NCBI GenBank assembly: GCA_030607835.1
Contig: JAUWJE010000147.1
Coordinates: 1 to 5,603 of the forward strand
From: Candidatus Fermentibacterota bacterium
Lineage (GTDB): Bacteria > Fermentibacterota > Fermentibacteria > Fermentibacterales > JCC-6
Reading direction: 5' to 3'
Length of the DNA: 5,603 bases
In this document: piece after piece, positions 1-5,570 of the stretch
Numbering within the stretch: the stretch's first letter is position 1
Layout of the letters: the number at the start of each line of letters is the position of its first letter
Made by a program: the position numbers and the translations under genes
Notes under the pieces: model-generated
Databases searched by the model: none
What the model was told of the DNA's origin: nothing
What the model saw: the letters and a program-made list of their open reading frames with translations, nothing else

Positions 1-146
1 ATCTCTCTGACACCATGTCCGTATGCGTTGGCTTTAACTACAGCGCAGACAGGAAAATTCTGCCCGTTCTATGAACATGCCCTTAACTGACGCAGATTCC
101 AGTCAGGAGCTGATCCCTCTATTTCGATCCATTTCAGGTAATTCAT
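1..146 (-). CDS. alr: Alanine racemase, N-terminal part (runs off window), with in-frame TAG
   Basis: Alanine racemase is a cytoplasmic PLP enzyme that makes D-alanine from L-alanine for peptidoglycan. The minus strand from ATG at 146-144 reads MNYLKWIEIEGSAPDWNLRQ, then LRACS, a TAG, NGQNFPVCA and VVKANAYGHGVRE, and leaves the window at base 1. The VKANAYGHG motif is the family's PLP-attachment signature (Lys forms the Schiff base), here about residue 38. The preceding WIEI...NLRQLRA stretch matches the usual first strand and helix. The frame stays open on both sides of a single TAG (codon 26, bases 71-69), which lies in the variable loop between the first helix and the PLP strand. Restart after the TAG would lose the first strand and helix, and no good start is visible there. 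So the gene is either read through or nonsense-mutated. Only about 48 codons are visible. It is divergent from the DUF362 gene, with a 75-base gap. Confidence 0.88.
69..71 (-). other. In-frame TAG codon inside alr
   Basis: Plus-strand bases 69-71 are cta, so the minus strand reads TAG as codon 26 of alr. The reading frame on both sides is recognisable alanine racemase with no shift, so this is a single-codon interruption. It falls in a loop whose residue identity varies in the family. It is a candidate sense codon (pyrrolysine or other reassignment); the alternative is a nonsense mutation. Confidence 0.7.
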
Positions 147-153
147 ACCCTAA

Positions 154-182
154 TCTATAAACAGCGTATATTCCGCAAGCAA
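154..182 (-). promoter_or_regulatory. Possible sigma70-type promoter for alr, giving a very short leader
   Basis: On the minus strand, TTGCTT (182-177) and TATAGA (159-154) are separated by 17 bases, resembling -35 and -10 boxes. Transcription would begin about 7 bases later, essentially at the alr ATG at 146. The transcript would then be leaderless or nearly so. No proper Shine-Dalgarno sequence sits before this ATG; only AGGG is present, one base away. This is inference from consensus matching alone. Confidence 0.35.
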
Positions 183-208
183 GGATAACAAATAAATAGA
201 ACTATTTT

Positions 209-214
209 GAGGGG
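209..214 (+). promoter_or_regulatory. Ribosome binding site that fixes the DUF362 gene start at 222
   Basis: GAGGGG lies 7 bases before the ATG at 222, a strong, well-spaced Shine-Dalgarno sequence. The only later start that avoids the in-frame TAG, GTG at 336, has no Shine-Dalgarno sequence. This places translation initiation upstream of the TAG at 318-320. Confidence 0.75.
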
Positions 215-221
215 AACAAAT

Positions 222-1313
222 ATGTCACAGGTTTTCTTGCTGCCAGCGGAGAAGACAGATCTTCCCGGAGCTTTCACAAAGCTGCTGGGGAACCTGGGAA
301 CCGCCAAAAAGTTGAAATAGACGGATCTTATTTCAGTGAATATTCACCCCGGAGAAGCTGGAAATACATCATATGTGAGCGCGGAAGATGTAAATAGAAT
401 CATCAACGCCTTGAATTTCCCTGCGGATCGGATATTCCTCACTGACACAACAGTACTTTATCCCGGTCGCAGAATGTCGGCACCGGATTATATACGTCTT
501 GCCGCAGAACACGGATTCGGCATTCCGGCTACGCCGCCGTTCATCGTCGCTGACGGTCTGCACGGGGAGAATGAAACTCTTATTGAAATGCCGGATGGAT
601 ACGATTCACCTGTAGCACATCTCGCATCGATAATCTGCAGCGCTGATGCCATGATTGTAATCAGCCATTTCAAAGGTCATCTCCTTACCGGATTCGGAGG
701 AGCGATAAAGCACCTGGGAATGGGATGTGCATCCAGAGCTGGAAAACTGTATCAGCATTCTTCAGTAAAACCGCAGGTCAAAAGCGACAGTTGCACTGCA
801 TGCGGAATATGCTCGGATAACTGCCCTTCAAACGCTATTACGATTGAGACATTCGCGATTATCAATACAGAACCCTGCACCGGTTGCGGAGAGTGTCTCG
901 GACGATGTCCGGAACGCGCCATCATGGTTAGTTGGAATCAGGAAATAAGTACGTTCATAAGAAGAATGGTTGAATATGCATCAGTTGTAGCGAAAACCGC
1001 TAATCCTGTTCTGTACGTGAATTTTATCACTGCAGTGGTTCCGGATTGCGACTGCATGCATGATACATATCCACCCTTTGTCGATGACATAGGCATCCTG
1101 GCTTCCACCGATCCTGTTGCCCTGGATAAGGCTTCGCTGGATCTTGTCACCTCTGCCCCATCGGCTGCGAATTCACCGATTGCAGAGAAAGCTGATGTGG
1201 GTGATGATAAATTCAAGGTATTCCGTCCTGACATCGATGATGAACTTCAGCTCTCATTTGCGGAATCTTTTGGCATGGGTTCAATGAAATATGAACTGAT
1301 CAGAATACTCTGA
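222..1313 (+). CDS. DUF362 family 4Fe-4S protein, interrupted by one in-frame TAG
   Basis: This is a DUF362-type protein with two 4Fe-4S ferredoxin motifs, an iron-sulfur family common in anaerobes; its exact reaction is not established. Starting at ATG 222 it reads MSQVFLLPAEKTDLPGAFTK, then LLGNLGTAKKLK, TAG as codon 33, and TDLISVNIHPGEAGNTSYV onward. The full length is 363 codons, about the family's usual size. Family landmarks are the N-terminal VFLLP strand, the IHPGEAGNTSYV segment just after the TAG, SHFKGH at about 148-153, and GFGGAIKHLGMGCASRAGKL after it. Two CxxCxxCxxxCP clusters follow, at Cys 191/194/197/201 and 219/222/225/229, then PDCDC near 274-278. The part before the TAG is homologous sequence in the same frame, and the TAG replaces a residue just before the conserved DL-[AIS]-V strand. 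Translation from GTG 336 would delete the first strand and helix. The stop TGA overlaps the ATG of the EamA gene (TGATG), so the two are probably cotranscribed and translationally coupled. Confidence 0.9.
318..320 (+). other. In-frame TAG codon 33 inside the DUF362 gene
   Basis: The TAG is in the same frame as the ATG at 222 and the whole downstream DUF362 coding sequence. Recognisable family sequence lies on both sides, with no frame change. From memory, relatives carry a charged residue such as Lys or Glu near this place, so AAG, GAG or CAG to TAG would be a single-base change. It is a candidate sense TAG; the alternatives are a nonsense mutation or an assembly error. Confidence 0.75.
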
Positions 1314-2161
1314 TGAATCTGACTTCGGGCATGAGAGCGGCATTCTACATGATCGTCGCCACTCTGTTTCTCTCAATGGTTCCCGTATGTGTAAAAGCTA
1401 TCCCGCCTGAAGCGGGTGTTTCCGTTTTCCAGAAGATTTTTGCGAGAGCAGCAGTTTCAGCAATCATTACTCTTTCTATACTGCTGATCAGGAGAATTCC
1501 GCTGAAACCGGGAAATCCTCGTCTGCTGGGAGCAAGGTCACTTTTCGGTATTGCCGGAATGCTTACATACTTCACGGCTGTTGAAAATATGCCTCTTGCC
1601 GAGGCAGTAACAATTAATAGGCTGAGCCCTTTCTTTGTCCTGATTTTCGCCGGGTGGTTCCTGAAGGAGAGACTGAGAAAAGCTCAGATTATTTCGCTTC
1701 TTCTTGGATTCGCAGGAGTCACGGTAATACTTCGACCTGGAGTAATTCCGCTTACTCTTCCGGCAGGTTTCGCCCTTCTCTCAGCAGTATTCGCAGGAAG
1801 CGCCTATACAGCGGTGAGAGCTCTGCGCAAAACAGACAGACCTTTGATAATCGTATTCTGGTTCTCACTGTTGATGTCGCTGGTCTTTCTGCCAGTTGTT
1901 ATCCGAAACGGAGTAATACCGGATTCCCGATCACTCATCCTCCTGATATGCATTGGTCTCTTCGGCGCCGCGGGACAGCTTCTCATGACTGCGGCATACA
2001 GATACGCTCCCGGTGGCAAGGTTGCGATATACGGCTACCTCAGCGTGGTTTTCTCAATGATCTGGCAGATAACGTTCTTCAGTTCTATACCGGATATGGC
2101 TGTCTTTGCAGGCGCTGCGCTTATTCTGCTCGGGGGGTGGATTAACTACCGGGTCAGATGA
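1313..2161 (+). CDS. EamA/DMT-superfamily transporter (10 membrane segments)
   Basis: This inner-membrane protein of 282 residues belongs to the drug/metabolite transporter superfamily, EamA type. Its substrate cannot be told from sequence. Ten hydrophobic segments are visible at about 7-30, 42-61, 75-93, 98-117, 124-143, 148-171, 177-197, 207-231, 237-258 and 262-279, which fit the usual two five-helix EamA repeats. The first repeat ends in the typical GFAGVTVILRPG motif at about 132-143. The motif around EAVTINRLSPFFVLIFA in helix 4 is also characteristic of the family. The start overlaps the preceding stop (TGATG), indicating translational coupling with the DUF362 gene. An internal ATG at 1331 (residue 7) is an alternative start. 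It converges on the next gene, with 16 bases between their stop codons. Confidence 0.9.
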   Translation: MNLTSGMRAAFYMIVATLFLSMVPVCVKAIPPEAGVSVFQKIFARAAVSAIITLSILLIRRIPLKPGNPRLLGARSLFGIAGMLTYFTAVENMPLAEAVTINRLSPFFVLIFAGWFLKERLRKAQIISLLLGFAGVTVILRPGVIPLTLPAGFALLSAVFAGSAYTAVRALRKTDRPLIIVFWFSLLMSLVFLPVVIRNGVIPDSRSLILLICIGLFGAAGQLLMTAAYRYAPGGKVAIYGYLSVVFSMIWQITFFSSIPDMAVFAGAALILLGGWINYRVR

Positions 2162-2198
2162 TCAGATCCCGAGAAATTTACCAGGCTGATCTGCTTTT
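2160..2198 (+). terminator. Weak hairpin with T-run after the EamA gene
   Basis: GATCAG (2160-2165) can pair with CTGATC (2186-2191) across a 20-base loop, followed by TGCTTTT. An alternative pairing is CAGAT (2155-2159) with ATCTG (2189-2193). The position between convergent genes fits a terminator. The loop is long, the T-run has only four bases, and the 3' arm overlaps the end of the opposite gene. Confidence 0.3.
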
Positions 2199-2852
2199 GA
2201 CCATGTAGAAAACAGGCATCGCGATGGCAACCAGGTCAGCGTACTCCTCAGGTTTTCTCCGTTTCCCGAAGTTGATCATTATGGCATTTTCGCACATCTC
2301 GAGAGTCCTGAAAGTCTTCTTCTGCTGCAGAAGGTGCTGCCTCAATTCATGTCCGAGTACTTGAGGTGTGCGAACTTCGTCTCCCTTGATTACAAATGCT
2401 TTTGAAAATTCGGGGTCATCCGCGAAATCTATATCCTGAGCACCGAATTTTTCTCCGACCCAATCAAACAAAGCCACCTGTCCCCGGATGAAGGACACTG
2501 GCAGATCAAGCCCTTCTTTTTCAAGAATGCAAATCGTCTGCTTGTGAACCTTTGATGAACGTCCTTGTCCGGCACTTTGATAGGTTGTGAACTGATAATC
2601 AGCCAGATGAACCTTTACATCTTCCGATTCCCACTCCAGATAATTCTTCATTTTCCGTTTGCTTCCCCTGTTGAAGAGTCGGAAAGGGAAGCGAGCATGT
2701 CTCTCTGTATCTTTGGGAGTGAATTTCGCTCCAAGTCGCTGTGATATCGATTCCCATGCTGAAGTTCTCTTCTTCTCAGCCACGAAAACCATCAAGATAA
2801 TAACACCCGCAAGAACGAGTATGCCGACAATCAGAAGGACAAGAGGATTCAT
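2178..2852 (-). CDS. Membrane-anchored protein of unknown function
   Basis: I do not recognise this 224-residue protein. Residues 4-25 form one strong hydrophobic segment, followed directly by EKKR. By the positive-inside rule this suggests an N-terminal anchor with the soluble part in the cytoplasm. The soluble part starts with a W-x-x-I-x-x-R-L-G-A-K-F pattern (about 33-45), seen in several uncharacterised bacterial anchored domains. It continues as a mixed alpha/beta domain with a basic stretch (RGSKRKMK, about 62-69) and then strands such as VKVHLADYQFTTY. The start is well supported: AAAGGAG lies 5 bases upstream, with a TATAAT box further up. The gene ends in TAA, converges on the EamA gene, and diverges from arfB. 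It carries no catalytic motif I can identify. Confidence 0.8.
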   Translation of the reverse strand: MNPLVLLIVGILVLAGVIILMVFVAEKKRTSAWESISQRLGAKFTPKDTERHARFPFRLFNRGSKRKMKNYLEWESEDVKVHLADYQFTTYQSAGQGRSSKVHKQTICILEKEGLDLPVSFIRGQVALFDWVGEKFGAQDIDFADDPEFSKAFVIKGDEVRTPQVLGHELRQHLLQQKKTFRTLEMCENAIMINFGKRRKPEEYADLVAIAMPVFYMVKSRSAW

Positions 2853-2857
2853 AAGCG

Positions 2858-2864
2858 CTCCTTT
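2858..2864 (-). promoter_or_regulatory. Ribosome binding site of the anchored protein
   Basis: On the minus strand, AAAGGAG sits 5 bases before the ATG at 2852-2850. It supports this start codon over any internal one. Confidence 0.7.
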
Positions 2865-2885
2865 CTTTTATAAACCTCTTGAACG

Positions 2886-2915
2886 ATTATATACATAGAT
2901 GCAGGAGAAATTGAA
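2886..2915 (-). promoter_or_regulatory. Promoter for the anchored protein gene (perfect TATAAT box)
   Basis: The minus strand carries an exact TATAAT at 2891-2886, with a weaker TTCAAT at 2915-2910 as a possible -35 at 18-base spacing. Transcription would begin near 2879, giving a leader of about 27 bases that contains the AAAGGAG. The same AT-rich stretch reads TATATA at 2888-2893 on the plus strand and could serve arfB, but no good plus-strand -35 box is seen. Confidence 0.45.
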
Positions 2916-2940
2916 ACCGGTCAACAGTGAAGAAAGCAGC

Positions 2941-3372
2941 ATGATTAAGATAACGGAAAACATCAGCATAAGTGAAACCGAACTTGAGTTTGAGTTCACC
3001 CGATCAGGTGGCCCCGGAGGGCAGAAGGTCAATAAGACCTCCTCCGCAGTAGTGCTCAGATTTGACATTAACGGTTCACCATCTCTTTCAGAAACTGTAA
3101 AGAACCGACTGAGGAAGATCGGCGGCAGCAGGATAACAGGAGAAGGCTTACTTGTAATCCACGCCAGACGCTATCGGTCACAGACCATGAACCGTGATGA
3201 TGCCGTTCAAAGACTGATCAAGCTGCTTGTAATGGCAGCTCAGAAACCTGTTGAGCGCAAATCAACAAAACCGACTCGTGCATCAAGGAAGAAGAGACTT
3301 CAGGAGAAAAGAGAGAGAAGCTCGCGGAAAAAAGACCGCAGCTTCAGACCTTCAGATAACGATTTTACCTGA
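2941..3372 (+). CDS. arfB: ArfB-type peptidyl-tRNA hydrolase (ribosome rescue, GGQ domain)
   Basis: ArfB (YaeJ) is a release-factor-like protein that enters stalled ribosomes lacking an A-site codon and hydrolyses the peptidyl-tRNA. From ATG 2941 the protein has 143 residues, close to the usual ~140. It begins MIKITENISI, like other ArfB proteins. The catalytic segment SGGPGGQKVNKTSSAVVLRF holds the GGQ motif at about residues 25-27. Then come LRKIGGSRITGEGLLVI and ARRYRSQTMNRDDA, typical of the domain. The C-terminal tail from about 105 is rich in Lys and Arg (KPTRASRKKRLQEKRE and onward), matching the tail that lies in the mRNA tunnel. An ATG at 2899 would add 14 residues but has no Shine-Dalgarno sequence and no family support; the purine-rich GAAGAAAG stretch before 2941 is also only a weak ribosome site. 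It is followed 34 bases later by the Cys-rich frame leading into selD. Confidence 0.88.
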   Translation: MIKITENISISETELEFEFTRSGGPGGQKVNKTSSAVVLRFDINGSPSLSETVKNRLRKIGGSRITGEGLLVIHARRYRSQTMNRDDAVQRLIKLLVMAAQKPVERKSTKPTRASRKKRLQEKRERSSRKKDRSFRPSDNDFT

Positions 3373-3406
3373 TTGTTTCTATTCAGAAAGTGATTCCATA
3401 TATTTA

Positions 3407-3670
3407 GTGGTGAACGGATACGATTCTCCTAATTGGAAATGGGAAGATTTGATCGAATTCAAGCTCTACGATGGAGAGAATTGCCCTTGCCCCTCTGACT
3501 GCAAACGAAGAGGTAATTGTGCGGAATGCGTCCCATTCCATCACAACAGGCATCAGCAAACCTATTGTGAATTCCTCCTGAGTAAACTGCAGGGCAGCGA
3601 AGTACCTGAGCGATCGCTTCCTTCAGGGAAGATGATACGTCTCACGGACTACGGCCCCTGCGCTGGTTGA
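3407..3670 (+). CDS. Small Cys-rich reading frame, continuous with selD up to the UGA
   Basis: This frame encodes about 75 residues before the selD ATG and has no stop until the UGA at 3668-3670. Six cysteines follow the pattern C-x-C-x3-C-x5-C-x2-C-x12-C (residues 26, 28, 32, 38, 41 and 54 from GTG 3407). The core is CPCPSDCKRRGNCAEC followed by VPFHH...YCE. This resembles small zinc- or metal-binding Cys-rich proteins of the DUF6485 type (my recollection, unverified). The spacing and the CKRRGNCAEC core make coding likely. The start is unclear: GTG 3407, GTG 3410 and TTG 3449 are all possible, and none has a strong ribosome site. The frame could be a separate protein ending at the UGA, or an N-terminal domain fused to SelD by selenocysteine readthrough. 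Confidence 0.55.
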   Translation: MVNGYDSPNWKWEDLIEFKLYDGENCPCPSDCKRRGNCAECVPFHHNRHQQTYCEFLLSKLQGSEVPERSLPSGKMIRLTDYGPCAG

Positions 3671-4669
3671 GCAGGCAAGCTGAACCCGACCAGGCTGGCC
3701 GGGATACTTGAAAAGCTTCCGTTGCCTGATTCACCTAACCTTATCGTTGGAATGCAGACAATGGACGACGCGGGAGTTTTCAAAATTTCAGACAATGTCG
3801 CTCTGGTGCAGACCGTGGATTTCTTCTACCCGATTGTGGACGATCCTCGCAGCTTCGGTCGAATTGTCGCTGCGAACAGCATGTCCGATATCTGGGCTAT
3901 GGGAGCAAAAGCCATAACGGCAATGAATCATCTTGCCTATCCAGCGGGAAAAATCCCGGTGGATGCGATTGAGGAACTTCTCATTGGCGGCGCTGAAAAG
4001 CTCCATGAAGCCGGAGTTGTGCTTCTCGGCGGGCATACGCTCGAGCAGGAAGAAATGGTATACGGTATGAGTATTACCGGGCTGACCGATCCGGAATTCG
4101 CTCTGACTAATGACAACGCCAGGCCTGGAGATGTTATTATTCTGACAAAACCGATAGGAACAGGTGTCTACTGCGATGCAATGCTCAATGATGGGCTGAC
4201 TGTAGAACAGTTCTCACTTTTCGTCTACTGGATGGAACGCCTTAACATGTACGCGTCTGAAGTAATGCAGCGATTTGATATAAGCTGTCTGACCGACGTG
4301 ACAGGGTTCGGGCTTCTCGGGCACGCTCTTCCAGTTGCAAGAAATGCCGGAGTAAAACTGGTCTTCAGTTCGACAGATGTTCCTCTTCTTCCCGGTCTTC
4401 CGGATCTGCTTGACAGATTCAATCCAAGTGGAGTATGCAAATGCAAGGAATTCGTTGAACCATACCTGAAGATGCCTGAAAACCTGGATAATAGATATTT
4501 CATGCTTTTCGCCGAAGCCCAGACCTCGGGCGGATTGCTGGCAACCTTATCACCGGATCAGGCTGAATCACTCCTGAACGCACTCAAAGAACACGGGGAT
4601 ACAGAATCAACCATTATCGGAAGGGGCGAGAAACTGGACGACCCCACAGTGTTCCTGGAAATCGAATAA
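3632..4669 (+). CDS. selD: Selenophosphate synthetase, a selenoprotein (Sec at TGA 3668-3670)
   Basis: SelD makes selenophosphate from selenide and ATP, the selenium donor for Sec-tRNA and selenouridine. Reading the TGA at codon 13 as selenocysteine gives 345 residues, the normal SelD length. The start MIRLTDYGPCAG-Sec-AGKLNP matches the family's catalytic loop, with Sec where E. coli has Cys17 and Lys16 as the equivalent of catalytic Lys20. Further landmarks are the DDAGVFKISD and QTVDFFYPIVDDP segments, SDIWAMGAKAITAMN, GGHTLEQEEMVYGMSITG (about 133-150), LTKPIGTGV (171-179), TDVTGFGLLGHA (221-232) and AQTSGGLLATL (about 296-306). Without Sec the protein would end after 12 residues or restart at TTG 3722, losing the active site. 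The only ribosome-site candidate for ATG 3632 is AGGG just 3 bases upstream, so initiation here is not certain and the protein may be fused to the Cys-rich frame. No other Sec genes lie in this window. Confidence 0.93.
3677..3718 (+). promoter_or_regulatory. Putative bacterial SECIS hairpin downstream of the selD UGA
   Basis: CCCG (3685-3688) pairs with CGGG (3700-3703), and CCA (3690-3692) with TGG (3696-3698), around an A/C mismatch. The apical loop GGC (3693-3695) begins with G. AAGCT (3677-3681) can also pair with AGCTT (3714-3718) below an internal loop. The apical G lies 23 bases after the UGA, within the 16-37 range usual for bacterial SECIS elements, whose loops carry an early G that SelB binds. 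The folding was done by eye. Confidence 0.6.
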
Positions 4670-4677
4670 CCGAAATA

Positions 4678-4696
4678 TCCTCGGTCTAGACCAGGA
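4678..4696. repeat. Small inverted repeat after selD
   Basis: TCCT-C-GGTCTAGACC-AGGA is an almost perfect palindrome with one unpaired C at 4682. It starts 9 bases after the selD stop. No T-run follows, so an intrinsic terminator is unlikely. An operator or an RNA 3'-end hairpin is possible. Confidence 0.35.
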
Positions 4697-4730
4697 TTCA
4701 ACAGTCAAACTGGCAATACATTCAGGTAAG

Positions 4731-4759
4731 TTGGAACACGCTGGATTCAAGTGGACAAT
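4731..4759 (+). promoter_or_regulatory. Possible promoter for the lipoprotein gene
   Basis: TTGGAA (4731-4736) and GACAAT (4754-4759) are spaced by 17 bases, each matching 4 of 6 consensus bases. A start near 4766 would give a leader of about 30 bases containing AAAGGAG. Consensus matching only. Confidence 0.3.
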
Positions 4760-4785
4760 TCTGCGGATTCAGCAGAAGAAGAACT

Positions 4786-4792
4786 AAAGGAG
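4786..4792 (+). promoter_or_regulatory. Ribosome binding site of the lipoprotein gene
   Basis: AAAGGAG lies 4 bases before the ATG at 4797. It is strong and fixes the start, which is directly followed by the signal peptide. Confidence 0.7.
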
Positions 4793-4796
4793 TATT

Positions 4797-5543
4797 ATGA
4801 AAAGGCATGCTATCGTTCTGCTGCCGACCTTGTTGCTAATGCTACTCGCCTGCGGAGAAACTCAGGATACAACCGACCTGGATACAACCATCGAAGAACC
4901 GGTCGAATCCATTGAGACAAGCGAAGATGTCCCCAAGTATCATACCCGGATAATAACCTCTGATGGCGCATCATTCTCAGGTACCGTTACGATCATTGAG
5001 ACCGAAGTAGAGAGCACTTACGAAATTACCTGGTTTGATGGTTCTGTGGCTGCCTACCAGGGAGTTGGCATGGATTACGGAACCGATCTCATGATAGTCG
5101 GAGCAGAAGGACCGCTCCTTGATATCTTCCGTAAAACAGATAATGGTTACGCCGGGATTTTCTTCAATGGAGAAGAATTGGGCGTGGAGGTCATCTCGGC
5201 AGAATTGAATGAAGATCCACTGCCGGAGCCTGCTGATATTGTTGCGCTCCAGCCGTGGCCTGAGTCTTATGTATTTGAAGTATCTGGAACCAATCCAGAT
5301 GGAAGTGAATACACAGGTGTCCTCCAGACACAAGCCCTTGGCGATGGAGCTGTGGTACTCTGGACCCATGATGGCGGTGGTGAAATACCTGGAGGTGCAC
5401 TGATGCTGGATGACGGAACTATCGTAGCCGCCTTCTCAATAGGTGTTGTTGTCTACGAACTGATTGAAGAAGATATATGGAGAGGGGAATGGTACTCCCC
5501 TGGAAGCGAGGCACTCGGAGTAGAGTGGATTACACCTCTCTAA
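4797..5543 (+). CDS. Secreted lipoprotein with two tandem copies of a ~90-residue domain, function unknown
   Basis: This 248-residue protein begins with a type II signal peptide: KRH, a hydrophobic core of LLPTLLLMLL, then the lipobox LLAC with Cys19 as the likely lipidated residue. Residues 20-45 are an acidic, Thr/Glu-rich linker, as often seen just after the lipid anchor. The rest looks like two diverged copies of one beta-rich unit. Copy 1 (about 47-135) starts YHTRIITSDGASFSGTVTI and ends GIFFNGEELGVEVISA. Copy 2 (about 158-247) starts YVFEVSGTNPDGSEYTGVLQ and ends GEWYSPGSEALGVEWITP. Both share a Y-x5-(6)-DG-x3-[FY]-[ST]-G opening, a central W-x-D/HDG, a G-x2-[LM]-x2-[DG]-x-[LM]I/IV turn and an E-x-LGVE-[VW]-I ending. 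I do not recognise the family. It is probably an envelope protein facing the periplasm or the surface. No catalytic residues can be named. It appears to be a separate transcription unit ending at the GC-rich hairpin. Confidence 0.8.
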   Translation: MKRHAIVLLPTLLLMLLACGETQDTTDLDTTIEEPVESIETSEDVPKYHTRIITSDGASFSGTVTIIETEVESTYEITWFDGSVAAYQGVGMDYGTDLMIVGAEGPLLDIFRKTDNGYAGIFFNGEELGVEVISAELNEDPLPEPADIVALQPWPESYVFEVSGTNPDGSEYTGVLQTQALGDGAVVLWTHDGGGEIPGGALMLDDGTIVAAFSIGVVVYELIEEDIWRGEWYSPGSEALGVEWITPL

Positions 5544-5570
5544 ATTAGCTTCAAGTAATACAGTCCTGAA

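Noticed and set aside
150..152. A further in-frame TAG just upstream of the alr ATG, suggesting an even longer alr with two amber codons
   Set aside because: The usual Alr N-terminus fits the ATG at 146, and the upstream stretch overlaps the promoter-like boxes. It is better read as non-coding and is not counted as evidence for recoding.
336..338. GTG as the true start of the DUF362 gene
   Set aside because: It has no ribosome binding site, and it would remove conserved N-terminal sequence that is present in frame upstream behind a strong ribosome site and ATG.
1654..2145. Plus-strand 163-codon frame inside the EamA gene
   Set aside because: It is an off-frame shadow of a clear ten-helix membrane protein; it has low-complexity Ser/Arg-rich content and no domain.
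3251..3406. Extension of the Cys-rich frame back into arfB (TTG at 3251)
   Set aside because: This part is the shifted frame of the ArfB basic tail. It has no ribosome site, and its Arg/Lys-rich composition comes from the overlapping gene.
3722..4669. selD starting at TTG 3722
   Set aside because: It would lack the catalytic Sec loop. The upstream in-frame sequence is clear SelD once the TGA is read as selenocysteine.
4977..5400. Minus-strand open frames across the lipoprotein gene
   Set aside because: They have no recognisable protein features and mirror a plus-strand gene that has a signal peptide and ribosome site.
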